Assembly (NCBI RefSeq): GCF_000715075.1
Contig: NC_134084.1
Coordinates: forward strand, 98,436,411 to 98,500,410
Origin: Nicotiana tabacum
Taxonomy: Eukaryota > Streptophyta > Magnoliopsida > Solanales > Solanaceae
Length of the DNA: 64,000 bases
Direction of reading: 5' to 3'
Shown: positions 10,632-22,584 of the stretch, one piece after another
Position numbering within the stretch: the stretch's first letter is position 1
How the letters are laid out: each line of letters begins with the position of its first letter
The notes under the pieces: model-generated
What the model was told of the DNA's origin: nothing
Database searches by the model: none
Seen by the model: only the letters and a program-made list of their open reading frames with translations
Position numbers and translations under genes: made by a program

Positions 10632-13454
10632 TGTCACGACCCAGAAGTCCCACCATTAGGACCGTGATGACGCCTAACATTTCACTTGCTAGGAAAGGCA
10701 ACATTAGAACAATTTATTCCTTTTAACAGTTTAAGTGATAACAATAAGGAAGAACTGAAATAAATAAAATAAGTTAAGTGAATATACGGAAGCTAAACCA
10801 GCCAAACATCTATTACAATTCCATTAACCTGGTGTCACAAGTGCACGAGCTGCTAGAATAGTACATACAAAGGTCTGAATTAATGTAAAGTTGCACCTCA
10901 AGTCTCCATAAGTTGTCCGATCCGAGCTCTCTAGTAGCCGCCATCCAAAATTTGCACAGTGTGCAAAGTGCAGTATCAGTACAACCGACCCCATGTACTG
11001 GTAAGTGTCGAGCCTAACCTCGACGAACTAGTAATGAGGCTAAGGCGGGTCACTTACACTACAACCTGTACAAAGTCTATAATAATGACAGAATAATTGA
11101 AATATTGTACAGAATTAAACAACCAACAGGAAAGGATAGCCACAGCCTCGAAAATAAACTAGTACCGTCCAGAATTACCAATCTTTACCAGCTTAAATAA
11201 AAGTACCGGAAAATAATGCAACTCAAGAAATAGAAACATATAGGTTGTTGCGGGGCGCAACCTGATCCCACCAGACAACATATAATCCTCCCTTATTCGA
11301 CCGTGATAATATCAATAACAGTAAATAATATATGTTTGTTGCAGCGGGCAACCCGATCCCACCATATATCAATAGCAATATTATAATTCACCCTTATTTC
11401 ACCATATCAATCCACCCTTATTCCACTTGTTGCAGCGTGCAACCTGATTCCACCAAACATTACAAATTCACCCTTATTACACATGCTACAGTGTGTTGCC
11501 CGATCCCACCATATCAGTACCAAGTACTCAATGCACAGTCAAATCAACAGTTCAAACCACAATAACCTTTATGGTCAACAAATACCAAACTGAACCAAAA
11601 TAGAAACCTTATACAAATATAGAAATCTACACGAGTAATACTATACAACGAGACCAATCCAGCAATTTACAATTAGAAGGTACAAGTATGTCAATTAAAG
11701 CAAATAACAGGGAATCATGAAACTATGAAGAGAGCTAGCATCATTGACACGAGAAGATATTGAATAACAGGTAGCAATTAAGAATGGAAACACTTAGAAC
11801 ATATAACAGTTGAGATAGGAAGGAAGACAATTAAGGAAAAGCGATAAATGAGGGAAAACAGATAATCCAGCGGCGTATAAGCACTCGTCACCTTGCATAT
11901 ACGCCGCTCACATGGAATTCACATAACACACAGTCCTAGGGTTCCTAATTCCCTCAAGTCAAGGTTAGACACAATACTTACCTCGCTCCAAATACCACTT
12001 AAAGCTCAATCACAGCTTTACCTTTTAAACTAACGTCCAAACCAACAATATCTAGCAAATTACCAATCAAACAATTCAAAACAAGCCTTAGGAATCACCC
12101 ACGATAACAAACGACTCAATTTAGGTCATTATTGAAAAAGACAACAAAAGTCAACACCTAGCCCGCTTGGTCCAAACCCAAAATTCAGACCAAAACCCGA
12201 TTGCCCATTCACCCCCGAGCCTGGATATACAATTGGTTTTGGAATCCGACCTCAACTTGAGGTCTTAATCCCCAAATTTCGAAATCCCTAGTTTCTACCC
12301 AAAAATCCCCAATTCCACCATGAAAACCTTAGATTTTAGGTTAAAGATTTATGAAATGTAATGAAAGTTTGAAAGAAAATGAGTTAGAATCACTTATCAA
12401 TGATTTGGGGAAGAAAAGGTCTTTGAAAAATCGCCTAGAGGGTTTTTGTTTTGAAAGTTTTGAGAAATGAGCAAAAATCCCATCTAAGTTAAGTTTCACC
12501 AGTTGCAGATGTCGCATTTGCGACCTCAGCTTCGCCAATGCGATGCTCGTAAATGCGAGAAAAGTTTCGCAAATGTGAAATTCTCACATTTCTGCTGCCT
12601 TTGCAAATGCGAACGTTTTATTCGCAAATGCGGAACTGGAGGACCACAAATGTGAAGTTGCCCCTCCCAGCCCACTGCTCGCAATTGCGATGCTTCTTCA
12701 AAATTGCGATGCTCGTATTTGCGAGCCAGACCTCGCAATTGCGAAGTCTACAGACCTGAAGCACACCCGCTATGATTTTTAAGTTGAAAACACTCCGTAG
12801 CCTCTCCGAAACTCACCCGAGCCCTCTGAGCTCAAAACCAAATATGCACACAAGTCTAAAATTATCAAACAAACTTGCTTGTGTGATCAAATCGCCAAAA
12901 TAACACTTAAAACCACGAATTTAGCACCAAATCAAATGAAATTCTCAAGAACACTTTGAAATTTCTATTTTCACAACCGGACATCCGAATCACGTCAAAC
13001 AAACTTCATTTTTTACAAAATTTCACATACAAGCCTTAAATATTATAATGAACCTATACTGGGCTCCGATCTCAAAATACGGACCCGATACCAACAGGAT
13101 CAAACACTAATAATTTCTTAAAAACCATTAAATTTTAAACAAAAATTCAAAACTCGAGCTAGGGACCTCCGAATCCAATTCCAAGCATACGCCAAGGTCC
13201 CATATTTCGATACAGACCCACCAGGACTGTCAAAATACGAATCCAGGTCTGTTATACCAAAAATGTTGACCAAAGTCAACTCAAATGAAGTTTTTAAGCA
13301 AAAATACTTATTTTTATCAACTTTCAACACAAAAGCTTTTCGGAAACACATCTGGACTACATATACAAGTTGAGGAGGGATAAAATGAGGTTTTTAAGAC
13401 CTCAGAATGCAGAATTTTGTTTTAAATTATAAGATGACCTATCGGGTCATCATA
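10632..13454 (-). repeat. Element A 5' LTR (right)
   Basis: This partner of 2698-5510 starts TGTCACGACCC on the plus strand and ends TCATCATA, where the terminal CA has become TA. It carries the same two repeat fields, at about 11240-11520 and 12515-12755. Differences from the left copy are frequent, including indels; for example, the right copy has 140 extra bases around 12320-12480 and lacks some sequence near 10890. Confidence 0.9.
12515..12755. repeat. CGCAAATGCGA motif cluster in right A LTR
   Basis: This is the counterpart of the cluster at 4540-4795, with motifs such as TTCGCAAATG and CTCGCAATTGCGA spaced irregularly. Some copies have mutated to CAATTGCGA. Confidence 0.7.
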
Positions 13455-14233
13455 AAGCCTTTCCCTGCTGAATGTATATGGTCTGTGCACTTTGGTTTAA
13501 TGCTGTGGACTTAAGTTGTTGTGTGACAACATGTACTCCTACTGCACCTGGATTATCTAAGTGTGTGGCATTCTCTTGCTCTACGTCCATGACAGTAGGA
13601 AGTCTTTCATCAATTTAATCATTTGGAGTGCCTCGGGATTTTTGAATAAATCAATGGGTTCAGTTTCCTGGCTGACTTGTTCTGAAACTTTAGACAATTC
13701 TTCCTCTTAGTGCCTTAGTACATCGGCACTACTTGTGATAGTCTAAATTTGGTTAAAAGTGCTGGTGTCATTTCATTGAGCATTTCGGGTGCTAAGTTCA
13801 ATAGTATCTATCTATTGCAAACTTTACCCATTTGGATTGAGCCCTTGCCCATCTAAGGTGGTGGTGTTCTCCTTAACAATACATAGAGACAATCATTGAG
13901 TTTGCATGGTTGATTTGTCATATTCCTCCGACCTTAGGTCACCAGATACATGTTCCACTTCCATGGTGGAGTGGTCCAAAATCTCTTCTGTAGCTTTTGC
14001 CGGTTTTTGGGAAGATGATTCTGCAATTGGGATTACATGATTTGCCCTAGAACTCGTTGTAGATGGATTTTTGGGTCTAGATGCTTTTTTCTTTCACTAA
14101 CTTTAGCGCCATTTTTAAGTTCTGTAACAACTGGGAATGGATTTTGGGAAGAAGGTAAATTGTCACGGTTGTTTATTGTTTGGTCTGGTGGCTTTCCACC
14201 TCCGGGTGGAGGAGCTGTGGCCATTTCCGGCAT
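13455..14233 (-). pseudogene. LINE ORF1, N-terminal part (separated by element A)
   Basis: The minus-strand ATG at 14233 opens MPEMATAPPPGGGKPPDQT, a proline/glycine-rich start typical of Solanaceae LINE ORF1. It stays open to 14033 and then continues in broken frames to 13455, with pieces such as RLPTVMDVEQENATHL near 13620-13560. Element A begins exactly here. The rest of the protein resumes at 2697, so one LINE ORF1 was cut by the insertion. Stops outside the cut show that the LINE has decayed on its own as well. Confidence 0.7.
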
Positions 14234-14700
14234 AACAATTTAGGGAAATTTTAACCTAATTTTGAGAGAGAAGGGGCGCTGGTTAACCCAATTAATTAGA
14301 ATAATTTTTCCGATGCTAAACACAAGAAAATAGAGCACTGTCAATTCAGCTTCAACATAACATAATCTGTAGAGCTTCAGAGATTCAGTCAAGTTTTTTC
14401 TAGTATAGTTCGAGGTTTTTAATTGACCGTCATTGAAAGGAATTTTTTCTGCCATGCATTGATACAAGTATTTACAAAATATTTAGTAATTCGATTTACT
14501 ATGTAGAAAGCTCAATCAATTCGACACTTGTATCAGCCAGAAAATTGCCAATATGCGACTTCCTATAAGAAGTTAAGAAGATGTTTGGACGTTGGAATTG
14601 CAGCAATTGAAAAGAAGTTTCACACACGTACACAACGCTTGAAAAAAACGAGATAGAAAAAGAGGCACTGACTACACATATGACAGTAAGTTTTTGTTAG
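14234..14700 (-). other. Probable LINE 5' region and unassigned flank
   Basis: This stretch upstream of the LINE ORF1 start contains a minus-strand ORF (14467-14240) with no motif I recognise, probably 5' untranslated LINE sequence. I could not locate the LINE 5' end or its target duplication. The part beyond 14470 shows nothing identifiable. Confidence 0.4.
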
Positions 14701-15275
14701 TTTGCTATAATTACTTGCACTGTCAAAATTAATATATATGAATATATAATGTACTTATGATGGATATAACATGTGATATTCCCTATTTATTGAAAGCATG
14801 TATTCAATCAGTATAATGTATATGTTATTTTAAATTATGGTATAATGTATAAGAAAGTTACAATGTGATACCTTAATACATGTATGAATATAGCCTGTAA
14901 TGTGAATATTTATTGAAAACATAAATTCAAGCATAAAGTATGTAATCAACCTACTGCATGTACTCAGTTGTATTTAACTGTTGTATTCAGTGTATTCCAA
15001 TATTTATTTTTTAACCGTTGCATTAATTATATTCAATGTATGTATTCACTGTAGTCACTATATTGTATTCAGTGTATTCAAATGTATTTGTATTAGCAGT
15101 ATTTTAGTTATTTCTAATACATGTTATTATTGTTGTATTTGGTATATTTTATTGGTTGTATTCATTGTATTTTTATTTATACTCAGTATATTTTTCTATA
15201 TTCACTGTATTTCAAAATTAAATGTATTCTCTATTTATATTATGTTTATTTCAGTGTTTGTATTCAGTGTATTTC
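14700..15275. repeat. AT-rich tract with recurrent GTATTCA motifs
   Basis: GTATTCAGTGTATTC and similar strings recur many times over about 570 bp. The same style resumes just after solo LTR B (18182-18260, with ATGTATTCATG). The two parts were therefore one stretch before the insertion. They may be an intron of the Mutator-like gene whose exon follows at 18289. ORFs here (for example 14981-15328) are low-complexity and hydrophobic, and not convincing. Confidence 0.6.
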
Positions 15276-18176
15276 TGTCACGACCCAAAATCCAACTAGT
15301 CTTGATGGCACCTAACTTAACCCGTTAGATAAACCAATTAACAATTATCCAATTTAATGAGATTTATTAAGAGGAGAAATGATAATACAGCTGAACTATT
15401 ATACAAAGAATTTTCAAGAACTGGTAGTATAAATCATGAGCTTCTAAGATTTAGAGTTTATAAAGCTGGTATGAAGAAAATACATCATCTGTTTAAAATA
15501 TACATGAACAAATTAAAATTCTAAAGCTACCAAGGATAAGAGGTAGCTGTAATCGGAACACAGGTACATATTCAAATCTAGCTCCCACCATACACAACAA
15601 CATCAACATCCAACATCTGCACGCAAGGTGTAGAAGTGTAGTATGAGTACAACCGACCCCATGTACTCAATAAGTAACAAACCTAATCTTAGGTTGAAGT
15701 AGTGATGAGCTGGGACAAGGGTCAGAGTCCAGCTCCAATAACCAGCAACAGTTCACATCAATATAAATAAGATGGTACAAGAAATAACTTAGAGATTTGA
15801 TTCTCAGCTCATTCATAGATACTGAAAATAGGCATGCTTTCCAAGTATAATAGTAAATCCCAAATCTTTCATGGAAAACACCAAAAATTTGAGTAAGTTT
15901 GAAAACTATTATTTTTCCCAAAAACTTCCAACAACGGGTAAGATATTTCATTATCAAATGGCATGAGGAAAGTACATCTCTGTGCCTACATGTCAATGTA
16001 TGCATGCCAACTATAATACAATGCAGTAATGAAACCATATGCATAAACTCCATGAATCAATGCACTCAGTCCTCCCAATCGCTCATATCCTCATAGTCAC
16101 TCAATCTTTACAGTCACTCAATCCTCCCAGTCACTCGACACTCGCATTCAGTAGGTACCTGCACTCACTAGGGGTGTGTACAGACTCCGGAGGAGCTCCT
16201 TCAGCCCAAGAGCTATAATAAACCAATCATGGTATAAATCAATAAAACATGCTATGGCGTGTAGCCCAATCCCATAATTATCCTCACAATCAGGCCCTCG
16301 GCGTCACTCAGTCATCAATCTCTCCAGTCTCTCTCATGAAAATTATCCCAAAATATAATGATGTTATGTATCAATAAATAGTAACAGAGATTGAGATATG
16401 ATATGCATATGAATGCGTACGACTGAGTATGTAGCTGCAATATAAGCAAATAATTCAACAACAAAAATGTCCTTTGTAGGTATCAACATCATAAGCATGT
16501 AGCCTGGACATGGTTTCTAACATGGATCACAACTCAATACCTCTAGTACGTTGAGATTTCATGGTTACAAAATAAGATCAAGCAACTACACAGTACCACA
16601 GGAATAACTGAGTCATAATTCACACGGTGCATGCCCACACGCCCATCACCTAGCATGTGCGTCACCTCAACACCAAACATATAACACGTAATTCTGGGTT
16701 TCATATCCTGAGCACCAAGTTTAGAAGTGTTACTTACCTCGAACAAGCCAAATCCAATACCGAGCAAGCCAAGCAATACTCCAAAAATGCCATCATGCGC
16801 GTTTTGACCTCCGAATGGCTCGAAACTAGCCAAAAGCAACTCAAATACATCAAATAATGACAAAGGAAACAAACCCAATTGATAAAGGTTGAATCTTTAA
16901 TAAAAATCGCAAAATCGACCAAAAAGTCAAACCCGGGCCCGCACCTCGAAATTTGGCTAAACTTACAAAAGCCGATAACTCATTCAATTACGAGTCCAGC
17001 CATACTAGTTTCACCCAAATCCGACTTCGAATAGATACTCAAAACTCAAAATTTCACTCTATAAAACTTTGGACAAAACCCCCCAAATTTTTCTTTAAAA
17101 TTCACAATCCAATTACCAAAAATGAAGATAGATTCACGAAATATAACCAAAACCGAGTAAAGAATACTTACCCCAATTCATGGTGAAAATCGCCTCAAAA
17201 ATTGCCCAAATCTGAGCTCCCCAACTCAAAATATGACCAAATGAACAAACCCTCAATATTAAATATTTTTGCCCAGAAGTTCTACCTCGTCTTGTGTGCC
17301 AAACGATCCTAAAATTCAATTTTGGTGCCTCCAAAGGACTCCTTGTGAAATTTCAGTCAAGTTAGGATTTTGAATCACTCCATTTGACCTTATAATAAAG
17401 GAGATATGTTGGTTTTAGTATTTGAAAATAGTGCAAATTTTTAATTACGAAGTCAGTGGCAATTTCATAATTAATCCAAAAAATCTAGCAACCCAATTCT
17501 TAGTAAAATGAGCACAAACTCCTCATACAATGTCCAAATTTGACGATTCTTTTTTTTATGACTCCGTTATTACGATACAGATCTAATGCTTCAATAAAAC
17601 AGAAATTGGAGCTCATTTGCTTAATGTGATACCATTTAAACTTGAAGAAACGACGTTGAAACATCAAAACGAGCACAACACAACCCAAACCTATCCGAAA
17701 CTCACCCGAGCCCCTCGGGACCCCGTTCTAACATACCAAAAAATCTCATAAAATAACATGGACCTACTCGATGCCTCAAATCATGCATAACAATATCGAA
17801 ACGATGAATTACACCTCAAATCAAACGTAACGAACATTTCCAAACCTTCAAATTCCAATTTTTGCCAATTAGTACCGAATCCTTCTAGAAATATCCAATT
17901 GCAAATCTGAGCATTCGCCCAAGTCCAAAATCACCATCCGGACATAACAGAACCATCAAAACTCCAATCCGAGGTCAAATGCTAAAAAGTCCAACTTGGT
18001 CAACTCTTCCAACTTAAAGCTTCAATCATGAAGTTCATTCTTCCAAATCGATTCCGAACAACCTGAAAACTAAAAACGACAATTACACAAGTCATAATAT
18101 ATCATGTGGAGATACTCGTGCCCTCAAACTACTGAGCTAAGTGCAAATGCTCATAACAACCGGTGGAGTCGTTACA
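15276..18176 (-). repeat. Solo LTR B (2.9 kb)
   Basis: The stretch begins TGTCACGACCC, ends GTCGTTACA, and is flanked by ATTTC (15271-15275) and ATTTT (18177-18181), a probable 5-bp target duplication with one change. In the sense direction it reads from TGTAACGACTCC on the minus strand. It holds no coding domain, no second LTR copy and no primer site, so it is a solo LTR left by LTR-LTR recombination. It shares segments such as GAGTACAACCGACCCCATGT with the LTRs of element A, so it belongs to a related family. Confidence 0.82.
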
Positions 18177-18288
18177 ATTTTAATGTTTATATCATGTATT
18201 CATGCATACTGTATGTACTCCATGTATTCATGGACAAATACATGTTTTGTACATATGTCCAAAACTTATGTTTCTCCATTTAATGTAG

Positions 18289-18520
18289 GTTATACCATCG
18301 ATCGTCTGAACACTTGCACATGGTGAATGATGAAGAAAGGCATTACACTATTTGCCTCCAAGAGAAAAATTGCAGTTGTGGGAGATTCCAAGTGGACGAG
18401 CTACCATGCCCACATGCTTGGGCTGTCTTGAAAAGAATGTTTCTAATGCCGGATGATTATTGCTCGGACTATTATAATCCAAAGTTTATTGTAATGACAT
18501 ATAAGGTCCTCGTGTATCCT
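18289..18520 (+). pseudogene. MuDR (Mutator-like) transposase exon with SWIM zinc finger
   Basis: After a plausible intron end (TTTAATGTAG at 18279-18288), the reading frame gives EERHYTICLQ, then CSCGRFQVDELPCPHAWAVL, then YCSDYYNPKFIVMTYK. The CxC...CxH pattern is a SWIM finger, which closes the transposase of Mutator-like elements in plants. The rest of the transposase is not visible: upstream lies the AT-rich tract with solo LTR B, downstream the truncated LTR of element C. After MTYK the frame runs into unrelated sequence to a stop at 18619. It is a fragment; the transposase identity is confident. Confidence 0.8.
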
Positions 18521-18712
18521 TTACCTTATTTGCTACTTTGTATATTACTTTCTGACAGTAGTTGTTGTAGTTTTGTATATCCCCTAGATTGCTCATGCAC
18601 TTGTGACGCTAGGTTTTAGAGGATCTTTAGCATTTATATATTGCTGTATTTATCATTTCTTTCACCACTATAGATGATTTTATTATGATGGTACTTTGTT
18701 TCAAAGAGATGT

Positions 18713-18871
18713 TACGGTTGCATGAAATCTAGTTTGAAATTGTTCTTTAAAAATGAAAACTATCATTTTAAAATGTTAAAAAGGCATAGGTAAATAGTAA
18801 TTTCACTTGTGGGCTTGCCAAATGGTGACGTTAGGTGCAGTCGCGACCTATTACGAAATTGGGTCGTGACA
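18713..18871 (+). repeat. Element C 5' LTR, truncated remnant
   Basis: This remnant starts TACGGTTGCATGAAATC and ends GGGTCGTGACA. It matches the last 159 bp of the 3' LTR (33167-33325) at equal length with scattered substitutions. Homology stops abruptly at 18713, where Mutator-type flank begins. Confidence 0.88.
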
Positions 18872-18874
18872 GCT

Positions 18875-18886
18875 TGGTATCAGAGC
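18875..18886 (+). other. Primer-binding site of element C
   Basis: TGGTATCAGAGC lies three bases after the LTR end. It is a perfect match to the complement of the initiator methionine tRNA 3' end. Confidence 0.9.
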
Positions 18887-19201
18887 TTTAGGTTCATATA
18901 GGTCTCACGAGTCATGAGCAGGCCTAGTAGAGTCTTGGGGATCGGTGCGGAGACGTCCCTACTTATCTTCGAGAGACTATAAGGTGTTAGGAAACTTCTC
19001 TTTCTTCATCTCCTATCGTGCATTTGATATTGTGCTAAGTATGTTTCTATTGATCTCTAACAGATGGTCAGAACATGCGTGGTGGATGTACCAGCCAGTC
19101 GTGGGGCTGCTCCCCTCGTTGGTAGAGGCTGAGGCCAGGGGAGGGCTCCAGCTACAATCAAAGGATGAAGGCACCCTAGGGTTTCTAATGTTTTACCACC
19201 A

Positions 19202-20400
19202 ATGGATCCAGTGGAGGATCCTATTATTGAGGAGCAGGATGAGGCACCTACAGTTGTGCCAGCCCCAATAGATTTCATGACTGTGCTGGGATTCCAGGAG
19301 GTCATGAGCCATATGCTGCGGTTTATGGGCTCTATGACGCAGGCTAGTTTATTTCCAGCGGACCCTGCCACATCTCAGGCGGGAGGGGGAGCACAGACCC
19401 TTACCGCTCAGGCTCCAGGGCATGCTGCTGCCGTATTTCAGACCCTAGGTGCACTACCTGTGGGCGGGTCTCAGCTAGTTGCATCGGCTGTACCAGAGCC
19501 CAGACCAGATGCGACCGTCGAGCCGCATAAGCTATTGGATAGATGGACCAGACTTCTCGCTCCTACCTTTGAGGGTGAGTTGTCAGAGGACCCCTAGGAT
19601 TTCATTGACTGGTGCAAGGATAGGCTCCAAACATAAGGATATTGGAGTCAACCGGTGTGGACTTCACCACCTTTCAGCTTGAGGGCAAGGTCCGAAGATG
19701 GTGGATGGAATACCTTCTTAGCAGGCCAGCAGGTTCACCTTTTTTGACTTGGGATCCGTTTGCACATCTGTTCTTGGTGAAGTACATACCACCTTTTGAG
19801 AGAGAGGAGCTTTGGGATCAGTTTTAGTAACTCCGTCAGGGTTACATGTTTATCACCGATATGAGGTGAGGTTCACCGACTTGTCTTGCCATGCAGCATT
19901 ATACTCCCCACATATGCAGAGAGGGTGCAGAGGCTCATTGCAGGTCTGCACCTTGAGATTCAGGTACCTATGACCCGTGAGGAAGAGATGGGGACTTCTT
20001 TTCTTTAGGTTGTGGAAATAGCTCGGAGGATCGAGTGTATTAACAACAGCACAGGAGAGTTTGCACCGAGAATAAGCAGCCCTAGCAGTTAAGGGGATTC
20101 ATTGATGCCCCACTTGGGGCAGAGTTCAGTTCATGAGGGGTCAGCATAGTAGGCCCATGCAGTCAGCACCACCGCCTACTCGGAGTGGTCCAGCATGACC
20201 CTATTTTAGTGCCATTTCTAGAGAGTACTTATCGCCCGCCAACTATTCAGGGTTCTTCTAGTGGGTATTCAGGCTATTAGGGTCAGACTTTAGGTCAGCA
20301 GTCCACCATTCCGAGAGGTTTTTTCGAGTGCAGGGATCTTGGCCACATGAAGAGGTTTTGTCCCAAACTTCAGGGCAAGGCTGAGCAGCTGGACTATCGG
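19202..20400 (+). pseudogene. Element C gag with degenerate zinc knuckle
   Basis: The open stretch 19202-19597 covers the N-terminal half, ending at LLDRWTRLLAPTFEGELSED before an in-frame stop. The core continues in a shifted frame at 19642-19827 with VDFTTFQLEGKVRRWWMEYL and FLTWDPFAHLFLVKYIPP. The nucleocapsid knuckle near 20320-20370 reads FFECRDLGHMKRFCP. It lacks the first Cys of CCHC. Gag would assemble the particle and bind RNA. The stop and frameshift abolish it. Confidence 0.85.
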
Positions 20401-21010
20401 CCCATGCTTACCGCACCAACTACCACACTGCCCAACCGGCCGGCTAGAGGCAGAAGGCAGGCAACCAGGGGTCGTAGTAGAAATAGAGGCCAGTCAGGGG
20501 GTGCTTCAACTAGATTCTACACTATCCCCACCATGCCAGAGGCCATCGCCTCTAATGCAGTGATCACATGTACTATTTCTATTTGCCGAAGGGATTCCTC
20601 AGTATTGTTTGATCCGGGGTCTACTTACTCTTATGTTTCTTATCTATTTTCTCCTTATTTGGATGTGTCTCGCGAGTCCTTTGGCGTTCCTGTATATGTG
20701 TCCATGCCAGTGGGCGATTTTGTTGTTGTGGATTGGGTCTACCGATCCTGTGTGGTGGCTTTCTTTGGATATGAGACCCAAGCGGATCTTCTACTGCTCG
20801 ATATGGTTGATTTTGAGGTTATCTTGGGCATAGACTGGTTGTCCCCGCACCATGCCAAGATTAGAGTGGAGGGGTTCATCTGTCAGTACTTCTAGCTAGG
20901 TTATTTCTTTCTTGAAGTCTCGACATATGGTCGGGAAGGGTTGTTTGGCCTACTTAGCCTTTGTTCGGGATACTACTGCAGAGACTCCCACGTTGGATTT
21001 AGTGCCGGTG
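20401..21010 (+). pseudogene. Element C aspartic protease region
   Basis: The frame from 20347 to 20895 passes from the gag knuckle through a basic linker into a retropepsin-like domain. Its active-site block is SVLFDPGSTYSYVSYLF, with DPG where many families have DSG or DTG. The later block VDFEVILGIDWLSPHHAKI closes the domain. It stops at 20895, and the linker to RT is frameshifted. The protease would cut the gag-pol polyprotein. Confidence 0.82.
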
Positions 21011-21011
21011 G

Positions 21012-21890
21012 ATGCGTGAGTTTTTTATGTTTTTCCTGCTGATCTACCTAATATGCCGCCAGATCGGGGCATCAATTTCGGCATTGATTTGGTGCCGGGC
21101 ACCCAGCCTATTTCTATGTCGCCTTATCATATGGCTCCTAAGAAGCTTGGAGAGTTCAAGGAGCAGCTTCAGGAGTTTCTTGAGGAGGAGTTCATTAGAC
21201 CTAGTGTGTCTCCTTGGGGCGCACCGGTATTGTTTGTGAAGAAGAGGGACGGAGTATGCGGATGTGCTTTGATTACCGCCAGTTGATCAAAGTCACCATC
21301 AAGAATAAGTACCCGTTGCAACACATTGATGATTTGTTTGACCAGTTGCAGGGTGCCAAGGTATTCTCTAAGATTGACTTGAGATTTCAGTACCATCAGT
21401 TGAAGATTCGTGCTTTGGATATTCTGAAGACGACTTTTCGGACTAGATATAGCCACTATGAGTTTTTGGTGATGTCCTTCAGCTTGACTAATGCCCCGGT
21501 GACGTTCATGGATTTGATTAACCGAGTGTTCAGACCGTATCTTGATTCATTTGTCGTTGTCTTCATTGATGACATATTGGTCTACTCGCATAGTATGGAG
21601 GAGCACGAGCATCATTTTAGATCAGTGTTTCAGACCTTGCGAGAACAGAAGCTTTATGCTAAGTTCTCGAAGTATGAGTTCTGGTTGGATTCCGTTGCTT
21701 TTTTGGCATGTTGTATCAGGTGAGGGCATTAAGGTGGATCCCAAGAAGATTGAGGCAGTCCCGGGTTTTCCTTGTCCTACCATATCGACCAAGATCAGGA
21801 GTTTCTTAGGATTAGAAGGGTATTATCATCAGTTTGTGGAGGGTTTTCATCTATTGCAGCACCCTTTGCCATATTGACCCTGAAGGGTGC
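21012..21890 (+). pseudogene. Element C reverse transcriptase
   Basis: Entry blocks appear at 21053-21286 ([20 protein letters not shown], then [20 protein letters not shown]) and continue after a one-base shift at 21214-21723 ([49 protein letters not shown]). The catalytic FIDD box is intact. A further shift near 21720 carries the thumb region (GIKVDPKKIEAVPGF) to about 21870. At least two frameshifts break the protein. Confidence 0.88.
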
Positions 21891-21894
21891 TCCA

Positions 21895-22584
21895 TTTAAA
21901 TGGTCCGACGATTGTAAGGCAAGCTTTTAGAAGCTCAAGTCGGCTTTGACTACCACACTAGTTTTAGTGTTGCCTTCCGGTTCAGAGATGTATATTTTAT
22001 ATTGTGATGCTTCATGCATTGGACTAGGTTATGTATTGATGTAGGAGGAGTAAGTTATTGCATATTCTTCACGTCAGCTGAATCCCCACGAGAAGAATTA
22101 CCCCGTGTATGATTTGGGGTTGGCTGCGATAGTTCATGCTCTCAAAATTTGGAGGCATTATCTTTATGGGGTGTCCTACGAGGTTTATACCGATCATCCT
22201 AGCTTGCAGCATTTGTTCAAGCAAAAGGATCTCAATTTGATACAGCGCAATTGGCTTGATTTACTAAATGACTATGATATCACCATCCTCTATCATCCAG
22301 TCAAGGTGAATGTGGTTGCAGATGCCTTGAACAGAAAGGCTGAAAGTATAGGTAGTTTGGCATTTATTTCGGCAGAGGAGAGGTCATTGGCTTTGGACAT
22401 TCAATCCTTAGCTAACAGACTTGTGAGGTTGGATATTTCAGAGCGTAGTCAAGTTCTTGCATGCGTTATGGATCAGTCTTCATTACTCGAGCGGATCAAG
22501 GCTCATCAGTGTGATGATCCGCACTTGTTGGCTCTCAGAGAGACGGTACTATAGGGTGGTGCCAAGGAGTTTACAATCGGTAAG
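21895..22584 (+). pseudogene. Element C RNase H and start of integrase linker
   Basis: Fragments before 22105 carry the LYCDASCIGLGYVLM block with stops. The frame 22105-22554 has [39 protein letters not shown] and [15 protein letters not shown], the end of Ty3/gypsy RNase H. A stop occurs at 22552-22554, and the sequence then reads GAKEFTIG before solo LTR T1 cuts in at 22585. The matching continuation (DGVLRLQGRLCVPN) is found at 31497, on the other side of the insertion. Confidence 0.85.

Larger units (their letters stand above)
2698..13454 (-). mobile_element. Element A: Ty3/gypsy chromovirus, nearly full structure, degenerate
   Basis: This 10.76-kb LTR retrotransposon reads on the minus strand. 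Two roughly 2.8-kb LTRs (2698-5510 and 10632-13454) flank gag, protease, RT, RNase H and integrase in Ty3/gypsy order. A primer-binding site lies beside the right LTR and a polypurine tract beside the left. The flanks are gagcc (2693-2697) and aagcc (13455-13459), a probable 5-bp target duplication with one change. It sits inside a LINE ORF1 in the same orientation. Many stops in gag-pol show it is dead. Integrase followed by a conserved post-integrase core suggests a chromovirus (Tekay/Del-like by LTR size), which is inference. Confidence 0.9.

Noticed and set aside
14981..15328. 115-codon hydrophobic ORF resembling a membrane protein
   Set aside because: It is a by-product of a T-rich GTATTCA tract and reads into solo LTR B; there is no homologous frame or start context.
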